Positions 33,196 to 40,711 of a stretch of DNA of 64,000 nt are shown here, piece by piece; position 1 is the first letter of the stretch, and every line of letters begins with the position of its first letter. Source of the stretch: Micromonospora_G sp044901685 (GTDB lineage Bacteria > Actinomycetota > Actinomycetes > Mycobacteriales > Micromonosporaceae). The DNA lies in assembly GCF_044901685.1 (NCBI RefSeq), contig NZ_JBJDPS010000019.1, positions 1 to 64,000 of the forward strand, written 5' to 3'. The position numbers and the translations under genes are program-made. The notes below the pieces were generated by a model. The model did no database searches. It was not told the origin of the DNA and was given only the letters and a program-made list of their open reading frames with translations.

Positions 33196-34281
33196 TCAAC
33201 GGGCGAGCAGTTCGCGGACCCGGGGGACGACCCGGGTGCCGTACAGCTCGATGTTGGTCATCAGTGCCTCGTGGGAGAGGCCGCCCATGCCGTACTTCAT
33301 CTCGAACCGGGTCGCGCCGAGCGTGGTGAGGTTCGCCGCGATCTTCCGCGCCACCGTCTCGGGTGAGCCGACGTAGAGCGCGCCCTGCGGCCCGACCTCG
33401 TACCGGAAGGACTCCAGCGTCGGTACGGCGAATCCCCGGGTCTTGCTGACCCGGCGGATCACCTCCAGGTAACGCGGCCAGAACTCGTCGAGCGCCTGCT
33501 CGTCGGTGGCGGCGACGTGCCCGGGTGAGTGCACGCCGACCGGTCGGGCGGGCTGTCCGAGCTGCTCCAGCGCCTGGTGGAACAGGCGGGAGAAGGGGGC
33601 GAAGCGGGCCGGTGAGCCACCGATGATCGCGAGCATCAGCGCGTATCCGTAGCGGGCCGCGCGGATCACCGACTGGGGGCTTCCGCCGACACCGATCCAG
33701 GCCGGGAAGGGGCCGGATTCGGTGTACGGCACCACGTCCTGGTCACGCAGCGGGGCCCGGGTCTTGCCCTGCCAGCTCACCGGACCGCCCCTGAGCACCT
33801 CGGCGAAGAGGTGCGCCTTCTCCTCGAAGAGCTTCTCGTAGTCGGCGAGGTCGTAGCCGAACAGCGGGAACGAGTCGATGCTGGAGCCGCGCCCGAGGAC
33901 CACCTCGGCCCGGCCGTTGGAGATGGCGTCGAGGGTGGAGTAGCGCTGGAAGACCCGGATCGGGTCGTCGGAACTCAACACCGTCACGGCCGATCCGAGC
34001 CGGATCCGGCTGGTACGCGCGGCGATCGCGGCCAGCGCCACGTCGGCGGCGGCCAGCGGGAAGTCGTCGGTGTGGTGTTCGCCGATGCCGAAGAAGTCGA
34101 TGCCGACATGGTCGGCGAGGACGCCCTGCTCGACCACGTTGCGGATGGTCTGCGCGTGGGAGAGCGGCCGGTCGCCGTCGTCGTGGGTCACGTCGCCGAA
34201 CGTGTCGAGGCCGAGGACCAGCGGAAACCTTCCGGATTTGTCGGCGGTGGTGGGTACGGGGCTGGGCGGTGCGGTGGTCAC
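33196..34281 (-). CDS. LLM-class flavin-dependent oxidoreductase (luciferase-like)
   Basis: TIM-barrel flavin/F420 enzyme of 361 aa. Family signatures are FFGIGEHHTDDFPLAAADVALAAIAARTSRIRLGSAVTVLSSDDPIRVFQRYSTLDAISNGR split into the usual early barrel strands, and PAWIGVGGSPQSVIRAARYG for the phosphate-binding part. It oxidises or reduces an organic substrate with FMN or F420; the substrate is not visible. GTG 34281 has AGAGAGAA upstream. It is third in an operon behind MarR and an F420-reductase-like gene, 49 bases after the latter. The pairing with that reductase argues for a reduced-cofactor supply chain. Confidence 0.85.
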   Translation of the reverse strand: MTTAPPSPVPTTADKSGRFPLVLGLDTFGDVTHDDGDRPLSHAQTIRNVVEQGVLADHVGIDFFGIGEHHTDDFPLAAADVALAAIAARTSRIRLGSAVTVLSSDDPIRVFQRYSTLDAISNGRAEVVLGRGSSIDSFPLFGYDLADYEKLFEEKAHLFAEVLRGGPVSWQGKTRAPLRDQDVVPYTESGPFPAWIGVGGSPQSVIRAARYGYALMLAIIGGSPARFAPFSRLFHQALEQLGQPARPVGVHSPGHVAATDEQALDEFWPRYLEVIRRVSKTRGFAVPTLESFRYEVGPQGALYVGSPETVARKIAANLTTLGATRFEMKYGMGGLSHEALMTNIELYGTRVVPRVRELLAR

Positions 34282-34330
34282 GTCGGTTCTCTCTGTCGGG
34301 TGCGGGATGGGTGGGCGGTCCGAGACCGAC

Positions 34331-34996
34331 CTACTGGGCGTCGGTGACCAGGGCCAGTTCGAACGCGGTACGGCTCAGCGGGGCACCGAAGACCGGGCCA
34401 CCGGGTTGGAACAGGCGCCCGGCTTCCAGGTTGTCCAGCCGTACGGTGTCGTAGCCGATCCGCTCGATCAGCTCCGCCACGAGCTTCACCGCCCCCGGGT
34501 CGTCCCCGGCGACGCCGAGCGCGCGGCGGTCCGGCGAGCCCGGGGACCGCCGGTCCTCTTCGAGCTCGTGGTAGCCGATGTGGTTGAGGGTCTTGACGAC
34601 GGTCGACCCGGTGAGCCGGCGTTGGACGATCTCGCTGCTGCCGTACCGGCGGTCCTCGAACATCTTTTGGACGCCGTCGGTCGGCGGCCAGTAGTTCATC
34701 GTGTCGACCACGAGCCGGCCCGCGACCAGGTCGGAATCGAAGGCGGGGAACCGGTGCAGCGGGATCGCCAGGATCACGATGTCGGCGTCGGCGACCGCGT
34801 CGGCGGCCCAGCGCGGCTGCGCGCCCGGGGCCAGCACCGAGGTGATCAGCGATATCCGGTCGGGGTCGCCGGAGGCGGCGATCGACACGGGGTGGCCGGC
34901 GGCGATGGCGACCCGCGCGATCACCGGACCGGTGTGGCCGGCGCCGAGTACGGCGATCCGTGGCAGGCCCGGCGGGACGAGCGTGTCGTCGGTCAC
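34331..34996 (-). CDS. NADPH-dependent F420 reductase-like oxidoreductase
   Basis: Rossmann-fold protein of 221 aa. The N-terminal nucleotide loop AVLGAGHTGPVIARVAIAAGH departs slightly from the usual GTGNxG of F420:NADP oxidoreductases. It also has ADIVILAIPLHRF, GRLVVDTMNYWPP and TVVKTLNHIGYHEL, the family signature stretch. It probably moves hydride between NADPH and a deazaflavin or a related dinucleotide. GTG 34996 overlaps the MarR TGA (GTGA), so the two genes are coupled and the longer upstream reading is discarded. The C-terminal EAGRLFQPGGPVFGAPLS is as in DapB/YqeC-like F420 reductases of actinobacteria. Confidence 0.8.
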   Translation of the reverse strand: MTDDTLVPPGLPRIAVLGAGHTGPVIARVAIAAGHPVSIAASGDPDRISLITSVLAPGAQPRWAADAVADADIVILAIPLHRFPAFDSDLVAGRLVVDTMNYWPPTDGVQKMFEDRRYGSSEIVQRRLTGSTVVKTLNHIGYHELEEDRRSPGSPDRRALGVAGDDPGAVKLVAELIERIGYDTVRLDNLEAGRLFQPGGPVFGAPLSRTAFELALVTDAQ

Positions 34997-35517
34997 GACC
35001 GGTCCCCTCCGGCCTGGGTGGGCTGCGGCTCCGGGCGCAGATGCCGCTGGAGCGCCCGCGTGATGTCGGCGAGCGCGTCGAGCTGGACCGGGGTCAGGGC
35101 GTCGGCGAAGTGTTGCTTGATCGCCCGGAAGTGCGGTGCGGTGGAGGCCCGGAACAGCCGGGCGCCGTCGTCGGTGAACGAGATCTCGGAGCCACGGTTG
35201 TCGGTGGCGCAGTCGTCGCGGCGGATCAGGCCGCGCCGCTCCATCCGGCCGAGGTGGTGGGAGAGACGGCTCCGCTCCCAGTCGATGCTCGCCGCCAGCT
35301 CCGACGACCGCATCCGCCGGCCGTCCGCCTCGTGCAGGGCCAGCAGCACCTGGTAGTCGGCGGGGGAGAGGTTCGACTCGCGCAGCAGTTGCGACCCGAG
35401 GATCTTGCGAAGTTCGTCCGTGGTGTCGATCAGCGCCCGCCAGACCGCGAGTTCCTTGGTGGTCATCTTCTCCCGGCCCGCCGCGCCGTCGGCGTTGTCG
35501 CCGTCCCGCATGCTCCG
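34993..35517 (-). CDS. MarR-family transcriptional regulator
   Basis: Winged-helix repressor of 174 aa. The DNA-binding core is LSPADYQVLLALHEADGRRMRSSELAASIDWERSRLSHHLGRMERRGLIRRDD with the wing DNRGSEISFTDDG. GTG 35517 lies five bases after AAGGAG; ATG 35511 is possible but spaced poorly. It is the first gene of a three-gene operon. Its promoter holds three copies of the palindrome TTGACGCGTCAA, so autorepression and control of the two redox enzymes is very likely. No redox-active Cys pair is obvious; the only Cys in the DNA-binding region is in RRDDCATDNRG. The inducer may be a phenolic or an electrophile, which is inference. Confidence 0.88.
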   Translation of the reverse strand, partial: RSMRDGDNADGAAGREKMTTKELAVWRALIDTTDELRKILGSQLLRESNLSPADYQVLLALHEADGRRMRSSELAASIDWERSRLSHHLGRMERRGLIRRDDCATDNRGSEISFTDDGARLFRASTAPHFRAIKQHFADALTPVQLDALADITRALQRHLRPEPQPTQAGGDRS

Positions 35518-35529
35518 CACCCCATCTCC

Positions 35530-35582
35530 TTGACGCGTCAAGCATAGCGCGCATGGTTGACGCGTCAACATTGACGCGTCAA
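35530..35582 (-). promoter_or_regulatory. MarR promoter with three identical 12-bp palindromic operators
   Basis: TTGACGCGTCAA occurs exactly at 35530-35541, 35557-35568 and 35571-35582. The middle copy supplies the -35 (TTGACG, complement of 35563-35568). After 16 bases comes the -10 TATGCT (complement of 35541-35546), which touches the first copy. The ribosome site AAGGAG follows directly, so bound MarR would cover -35, start site and ribosome site. Confidence 0.85.
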
Positions 35583-35640
35583 CCACTGGGCGGAGCAGGC
35601 GATCGAGATGGTGGGCTGGAGCCCGCCGTACGGGCGGCGG

Positions 35641-36042
35641 TCAGCCCAGGGTGCCGGGGGCCGGTACCGGCTCGGTGAGCTGGCGCAGGTCGGTCGAGAG
35701 CTGGGACCGCATGTCGTCGAACTCGTGCCGGGGCACCGCCTCCCGGATGGTGCTCATCACCGCGGCGACCCCGGGTGCGGCCTGCGCCCCGTCGATCCCC
35801 GCGCGAGCGCTCACCCGGTCCAGGAACTCGGCCAGGTCGAACGGTTCGGCGAACTCGCGGCTCGGCGGCTTGCGCAGTGGGTCACCGAGCCGGGTGGGGA
35901 GCACGTTCGCCAGGTCCCCTGCCTCGCCCGCGCTGATCCGGTCGGCCAGGGTCTGCAACGTGGCCTCGGTGAGGGATCGGGCCTGCTCGTTCGGTAGCCC
36001 CGTCCGCCGGGCCACGGTGGCGATGAAGTCGTCGTACGTCAC
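35641..36042 (-). CDS. DUF2267 protein
   Basis: Small helical protein of 133 aa covering one DUF2267 domain: MTYDDFIATVARRTGL, EQARSLTEATLQTLADRISAGEAGDLANVLP, EFAEPFDLAEFLDRVSARAGI and a second helical half. The domain is common in actinobacteria with no established biochemical role; a stress-related function has been suggested. GTG 36042 is preceded by GAGGAGGCTCC. It ends 54 bases from the MarR operator block on the opposite side and is transcribed alone. Confidence 0.8.
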   Translation of the reverse strand: MTYDDFIATVARRTGLPNEQARSLTEATLQTLADRISAGEAGDLANVLPTRLGDPLRKPPSREFAEPFDLAEFLDRVSARAGIDGAQAAPGVAAVMSTIREAVPRHEFDDMRSQLSTDLRQLTEPVPAPGTLG

Positions 36043-36184
36043 CTGGAGCCTCCTCGTTCCACCGCGAGGGCTGTCCCCTCGACCACGGCAACCATCTGGC
36101 TTCCCCCGCGCCGCTCGGACAAACGGAGGCGGCCTCGACCCGCCGTGCTGGACGAGCTGGGCTCTCCGTCCCTACGGTTGCCCG

Positions 36185-37249
36185 ATGACGGGTAAGACCT
36201 CGTTCGCGCTGATCGGATTCGGTTGGCGTGCGGAAGCGTTCTGGCGGCTGTCGACCGTACTGCCCGATGTGTCCTGTGTCGGGGCCGTGGTCCGCTCACC
36301 CCGGTCCCTGCCGGTGCCGGACTTCGGGTCGCTCGCCGACTGTCTGACCTCGGTCCGACCCGATTTCCTGGTCACGGCCCTGCCCCGGGTGGCCAACCCG
36401 GAGGTCGTCACGGACGCGGTGGCCCGGGGCGTGCCGGTGCTGACCGAGACCCCACCCGCGCCCGACCTGACCGGTCTGCGCCGGCTGTGGGACGCCGTCG
36501 GCGGATCGGGGCTGGTCCAGGTCGCGGAGCAGTACCTGTTGATGCCGGCGCACGCGGCCCGGCTGGCCGCGGTCCGGTCCGGGATCATCGGTACGCCGAC
36601 CCAGGTGCAGGTCTCCTCGACGCACCAGTACCACGCGGTCTCCCTCATCCGGCACCTGCTCGACGCGGGTCACGCCCAGGCGGTCGTCCGGGCCACCCGC
36701 ACCGTCGCGCTGCTGCTCGATCCCCAGACCCGCCAGGGCTGGACCGACGACCCGGTGCCGAAGCCGGCCACCACCACCCTCGCCACACTCGACTTCGGTC
36801 ACGGCCGTTCCGGCCTCTACGACTTCACCGACAACCAGTCCCGCAACCAGTTGCGGTTCCGGCGGATCCTGGTCCGGGGCAGCCACGGCGAACTGCGCGA
36901 CGACGAGATCGTCCACCTGCCCGCACCCCGTACGATCCTGCGCTCGTCCCTGGTCCGGCGACAGACCGGCCACGATCTCGACCTCGCCGGGTTCGACACC
37001 GAGACCATCTCCCTCGGCTCCCGGGTCCTCTACCGCAACCCCTACCCCGGCCTGCGGTGGAACGACGACGAGATCGCCACCGCCACGATGCTCCAGGCCA
37101 TGGCCGCCTGGGTACGCGGCGAGGGCGCACCACCTTATCCGCTCGCCGACGGGGCGCAGGACCACCTGATCGCGCTGGCGGTCGAAGAGGCCGCCGACAC
37201 CGACCGGACCGTCACCACGACCAGCGAACCGTGGGCCGCCACACCCTGA
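36185..37249 (+). CDS. Gfo/Idh/MocA-family oxidoreductase
   Basis: NAD(P)-dependent sugar-type dehydrogenase of 354 aa. The Rossmann start is FALIGFGWRAEAFW, a variant of GxGxxG with Trp. It is followed by RPDFLVTALPRVANPEVVTDAVARGVPVLTETPPAPDL, in which the usual EKP is ETP, and a catalytic-region helix with VSLIRHLLDAG instead of the usual D-x-x-x-H pair. The missing EKP Lys suggests altered chemistry or a non-classical substrate. ATG 36185 starts four bases past a short GC stretch with no clear ribosome site. It is divergent from DUF2267 and has no catabolic neighbours; the substrate is unknown. Confidence 0.75.
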   Translation: MTGKTSFALIGFGWRAEAFWRLSTVLPDVSCVGAVVRSPRSLPVPDFGSLADCLTSVRPDFLVTALPRVANPEVVTDAVARGVPVLTETPPAPDLTGLRRLWDAVGGSGLVQVAEQYLLMPAHAARLAAVRSGIIGTPTQVQVSSTHQYHAVSLIRHLLDAGHAQAVVRATRTVALLLDPQTRQGWTDDPVPKPATTTLATLDFGHGRSGLYDFTDNQSRNQLRFRRILVRGSHGELRDDEIVHLPAPRTILRSSLVRRQTGHDLDLAGFDTETISLGSRVLYRNPYPGLRWNDDEIATATMLQAMAAWVRGEGAPPYPLADGAQDHLIALAVEEAADTDRTVTTTSEPWAATP

Positions 37250-37300
37250 GGTCGGGGCCGGATCGACGGTGGCCTTTCCGTACCGTGCGAAGCTGGTCAG

Positions 37301-37846
37301 GTGAACATCGTCCGCAAGGCTCTCGCCATGGCCGTCGGGCTGTGGGCGTCCACCGTGCTCCCGGGCATCGCGCTGACCGGCGGTTCAGCGGCGAGCCGGC
37401 TCGGGGCGTTGGCCGGCGCGACCGCGCTCTTCGGTGCGTTGTGGCTGCTCACCGAGGGTCTTGCCGGCCTGTTCCGGCGGGGTGAGGGTTGGCTGGGCCA
37501 GCGTGTGCGAGTCGAGGTCGAGAGCAGTCTGGGGTCCCCGGCGCTGGCCGAGGTGACCGTCGCCTCCTCCGGGACGGCGGGACACGGCGAGGCGGATCTC
37601 GTGGTGCCGGGACTCGGCGGCGCCCTCTGGCGTGCGACGAAGACGCTGGTGGCGGTCGCCAGCCTGCCCCTCGAACTCTGGCTCACCGGCTGGTTCGCGG
37701 TGCGACTCGGTGTCGGCTTCCGGGTCGAGGGTTTCTGGACCACGATTGCCGGCAGTGCGATCGCCGCCGGGACGTACGTGCTCGTCGGGATCACGCTGTA
37801 CCGCGCCGTGCGCCGATCGGCGCCGGCGGCATCCTCGGACGCGTGA
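37301..37846 (+). CDS. Small membrane protein of unknown function
   Basis: 181 aa with four hydrophobic segments in two pairs: about 8-25, 34-52, 118-137 and 146-165 (TIAGSAIAAGTYVLVGITLY). A hydrophilic middle has SLGSPALAEVTVASSGTAGHGEADLV. GTG 37301 follows the AGG of TCAGG only weakly. I do not recognise the family; phage-holin-like mycobacterial proteins have a similar size. Its gene sits 51 bases after the Gfo/Idh gene on the same strand, so it may be co-transcribed. Confidence 0.55.
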   Translation: MNIVRKALAMAVGLWASTVLPGIALTGGSAASRLGALAGATALFGALWLLTEGLAGLFRRGEGWLGQRVRVEVESSLGSPALAEVTVASSGTAGHGEADLVVPGLGGALWRATKTLVAVASLPLELWLTGWFAVRLGVGFRVEGFWTTIAGSAIAAGTYVLVGITLYRAVRRSAPAASSDA

Positions 37847-37986
37847 GCGAATCCGACAACCGAGGGCGGGGTTGGTCGGTAGCGGTGGAGTAACCCAACG
37901 AAGTCGTCGGTCCGCTGTTGACAGCCAGCCGCGATCGCTCGTAAAAAGTGGGACCGGAGCCGGGACTTTCCGTACTCGTCGGAAGG

Positions 37987-37992
37987 TATAGT
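37987..37992 (+). promoter_or_regulatory. Possible -10 box for the DivIVA-domain gene
   Basis: TATAGT stands out in a GC-rich region 76 bases before the DivIVA-domain start. A weak GACTTT lies 17 bases upstream (37964-37969). The 220-base gap holds nothing else that I can name. Confidence 0.35.
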
Positions 37993-38067
37993 CCGCCGCT
38001 TGAGCCCTACTTTCCGCGACGTGGCTCAGACGCTGGCACCGAGCGCGCGACGTATGGAGGATGGCAC

Positions 38068-39417
38068 ATGTCCCAGGTTCAGGAGCTGTTCGACCCACAG
38101 GCGGGCGTCGTCTCGCGGCCGAACTTCGAGTCCGGCCTCCGTGGCTACGACAAGCGGCAGGTCGACCAGTACGTGTCGCAGACGACCGGCCAGCTCTCGA
38201 GGCTGTCGGCCGAGCGGGAACAGGCGCTCAGCCACATCCAGAACCTGACCGCCCACCTCCAGCAGCTCCAGACCGAGGTGGCCGAGCTGCGCGAGCGGCC
38301 GGCGCAGCTCGAACGGGCCTCGTTCCGTCACCTGGGCTCGATCGTCGACCAGATCATCGCCCTGGCGGACAAGCAGGCCGAGGTGAACCTCGGCGCCGCC
38401 GCGCAGCGGGCCGCCGAGCACCAGGGCGAGGCCGAGAAGGCCCTCGCCAGGGCGCGTGAGCAGGCGGACAAGATGCGGGCCGACGGCGAGGCCGCCTGGG
38501 AGCGCGCCGAGCAGGAGGCGAAGCGGATCGACGAGGAGAGCGCCCAGCAGATCGAGCAGACCCGGGCCGAGACCGAGGCGATGATCGAGGCCGCGCGGGT
38601 GCAGGTCCAGCAGGAGGTCGAGGCGACCCGAACCCAGACGCAGCAGGCGATGACCCAGTGGCAGACCACGGTGGAGCGGGAGATCGCCGACCGCCGCGCC
38701 GCCACCGAGGCGGAGCTGGCCCGCCAGCGCAGCGTGATCGAGCAGGAGAACGCCGCGCTCCAGACGGAGGTCCAGCAGTACGCCGCCGACCTCCGCCAGC
38801 GCGCCGACGAGCAGGCCACCGCCCATCAGCAGCAGCTCACCCTGGTTCAGGAGGAGATCGAGGCCCGGCAGCAGGCGTTGGCCCAGCTACAGACCGCGCA
38901 GGAGAACGCCCAGCAGCGTCTGGCGCAGTCGCGTCAGGAGGGTGCCCTGGCCGAGCGGGAGGTCGCCCAGCTCCAGCACCGTCTCACCGAGACCCGGCAG
39001 GAGTTGACCGCCGAGCTGAACCGGCTCGAGGAGGCTCGACGTTCGGCGGACTCCGTGGAGCGGCACGCGGTCGAGGTACGGGCACGGGTGCAGCGCGAGG
39101 CCAAGCGCATGGCGGACCGGGCGGCCGCCGCGGTGATGGCGGCTGCCGCGATCGACGCCGAGACCGGGGAGTACCGGATGGTGGCGGTCCGCTCCGAGGC
39201 CAACCGCGCCGACGCCGCCCGGATCACCGACGAGGCCGCCGAGCCGGTTTCCGCCCCGCCGGAGTCGGCCTTCCTGCCGCCGCAGCCGGAGTCGGCTTTT
39301 CTCCCGCAGCCCGAGTCGGCCTTTCTCCCGCAGCCCGAGCCCGTGTTCCTCCCGCAGCCGGACACGGCCTTCCTGCCGCAGGTGGCGCCGCCGGACGGCG
39401 ACAACCCCCGGCTCTAG
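38068..39417 (+). CDS. DivIVA-domain coiled-coil protein (polar cytoskeleton type)
   Basis: Cytoskeletal-type protein of 449 aa. The N-terminus has a DivIVA-like membrane-targeting segment (FESGLRGYDKRQVDQYVSQTTGQLSRL), followed by a very long heptad-rich coiled coil (about 40-375, rich in Gln, Glu and Ala: QQLQTEVAELRERPAQL, QEEIEARQQALAQLQTAQ). The tail is Pro-rich with five FLPxP repeats (399-437). In hyphal actinobacteria DivIVA, Scy and FilP use this design to organise polar growth. ATG 38068 follows GGAGGATGG. The Gln content and the repeated tail are unlike DivIVA itself, so this is a relative that probably binds or scaffolds at the pole. No wag31-type division genes are adjacent. Confidence 0.8.
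   Translation: MSQVQELFDPQAGVVSRPNFESGLRGYDKRQVDQYVSQTTGQLSRLSAEREQALSHIQNLTAHLQQLQTEVAELRERPAQLERASFRHLGSIVDQIIALADKQAEVNLGAAAQRAAEHQGEAEKALARAREQADKMRADGEAAWERAEQEAKRIDEESAQQIEQTRAETEAMIEAARVQVQQEVEATRTQTQQAMTQWQTTVEREIADRRAATEAELARQRSVIEQENAALQTEVQQYAADLRQRADEQATAHQQQLTLVQEEIEARQQALAQLQTAQENAQQRLAQSRQEGALAEREVAQLQHRLTETRQELTAELNRLEEARRSADSVERHAVEVRARVQREAKRMADRAAAAVMAAAAIDAETGEYRMVAVRSEANRADAARITDEAAEPVSAPPESAFLPPQPESAFLPQPESAFLPQPEPVFLPQPDTAFLPQVAPPDGDNPRL
39262..39381 (+). repeat. Five tandem ESAFLPQP repeats in the coiled-coil protein tail
   Basis: Five in-frame 24-27-base units encode ESAFLPPQP, ESAFLPQP, ESAFLPQP, EPVFLPQP and DTAFLPQV. The central units are nearly identical at DNA level, so the repeat may vary in copy number between strains. 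Confidence 0.85.
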
Positions 39418-39427
39418 ACGGGACCGG

Positions 39428-40576
39428 TCAACGTACCGCTTCGGCCATCCGCCGGACCGCCTCGGTGATCAGCTCCGGTGAGGTCGCGAGGTTGAGGCGT
39501 ACGTGTCCGGCCCCACCCGTACCAAAGTCGGGGCCCGGCACCAGCGCCACCCGGCCGCGCTCCAGGAACGCCTCGGCCGGGTCGCCGGGCAGGTCGAGCG
39601 CCCGACAGTCCAGCCAGGCCAGGTAGGTGCCCTCCGGCGACCGGTACCGAACCTGCGGCAACCGTCGCGCCAACAGCTCGCCGAGCAGGCGGCGGTTGTC
39701 GTCCAGGCCGGTCAACAGGTTGTCCAGCCACGCTCCGCCGTGGCGCAGCGCGGCGGTGTGCGCGATGACGCCGAGGTGACTGGGACCGTCGGCCACCTCC
39801 GGCGGCATCCGGGCCAGGTCGGCGGCCGCGTCCGGTCCGGCCACCGCCACGGCCGCCTTCAGCCCGGCCAGGTTCCACGCCTTCGACGCCGAGTGCAGGG
39901 CGAGGCCGCGCCCGGCGCCGGGCAGCGAGAGGTACGGTACGAAGCTCGCGCCGCCGTACACCAGTGGTGCGTGGATCTCGTCCACGACCACCCGTGCGCC
40001 GTGTCGCTCGGCGAGTTCGGTGACGGTGGTCAACTCGGCCCGGGTGTGCACGGTCCCGGTGGGATTGTGCGGACTGCACAGCAGGTAGGCCGCCCGCCGT
40101 CCACCCGCGACGGCCGAGGCGAACGCCCGGTCGAGCGCGTCCGGGTCGAGCCGGTGCCGGTGGTCGAGCGGCGCCTCGACGATCCGCCGGTCCAGACTGG
40201 TGAGGAACTGGTAGAACGGCGGGTAGACCGGAGGGTTGATCACCACCGCGTCGCCGTACCCGGTGACCAGCTTGAGCATCTCGACGACGCCCATCATGAC
40301 GTCCGGTACGAGCGCGGTGTGCGCGATCCGGGGCGCCCAGTCCCAGCGCTCCGCCGCGAACTCGGCGAGCGCCTCGGCGTAACCCGTACCGGTCGGGTAA
40401 CCGGTGTCGCCGAGCGTGATCGCCTCGGTCAGGGCCCGTACGACCGGTTCGGCCAGCGGCACGTCCATCTCGGCGACCCAGAGCGGGAGTACGTCCGGAG
40501 GGTACCGCCGCCACTTCTCACTCGTCCGGCGGCGTAGCTCGTCCAGCGACATCTGTAAGGGGCTGCCCACGTCCAC
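39428..40576 (-). CDS. MalY/PatB-family PLP-dependent C-S lyase (aminotransferase fold I)
   Basis: PLP enzyme of 382 aa. SLDELRRRTSEKWRRYPPDVLPLWVAEMDVPLAEPV is the MalY/PatB N-terminal signature. NPPVYPPFYQFL lies before the PLP pocket. CSPHNPTGTVHTRAEL holds the Asn, VVVDEIHAPLVYGG the Asp, and HSASKAWNLAGLKAA the Schiff-base Lys in SKAWN. PatB-type members cleave cystathionine or cysteine conjugates to release thiol, pyruvate and ammonia. GTG 40576 is used; ATG 40552 would give a slightly shorter protein that still keeps the signature. It converges on the DivIVA-like gene ten bases away with no hairpin between. Confidence 0.88.
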   Translation of the reverse strand: MDVGSPLQMSLDELRRRTSEKWRRYPPDVLPLWVAEMDVPLAEPVVRALTEAITLGDTGYPTGTGYAEALAEFAAERWDWAPRIAHTALVPDVMMGVVEMLKLVTGYGDAVVINPPVYPPFYQFLTSLDRRIVEAPLDHRHRLDPDALDRAFASAVAGGRRAAYLLCSPHNPTGTVHTRAELTTVTELAERHGARVVVDEIHAPLVYGGASFVPYLSLPGAGRGLALHSASKAWNLAGLKAAVAVAGPDAAADLARMPPEVADGPSHLGVIAHTAALRHGGAWLDNLLTGLDDNRRLLGELLARRLPQVRYRSPEGTYLAWLDCRALDLPGDPAEAFLERGRVALVPGPDFGTGGAGHVRLNLATSPELITEAVRRMAEAVR

Positions 40577-40654
40577 GGACGCTACCCGACACCGTCCGAA
40601 CCCGGTCCGTCCGCTGTGGACACAGGCGTTCGTGGCCGGGGCGCGTAACGCCGA

Positions 40655-40684
40655 TGGTGGGCCGGCTGTCCCGCCGGCCCACCA
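40655..40684 (-). terminator. Terminator of the M64 peptidase gene
   Basis: TGGTGGGCCGGC (40655-40666) pairs perfectly with GCCGGCCCACCA (40673-40684) across TGTCCC, 28 bases past the M64 stop. Confidence 0.8.
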
Positions 40685-40711
40685 CCTGTCACACCGAGGC
40701 GGACATCGCCA

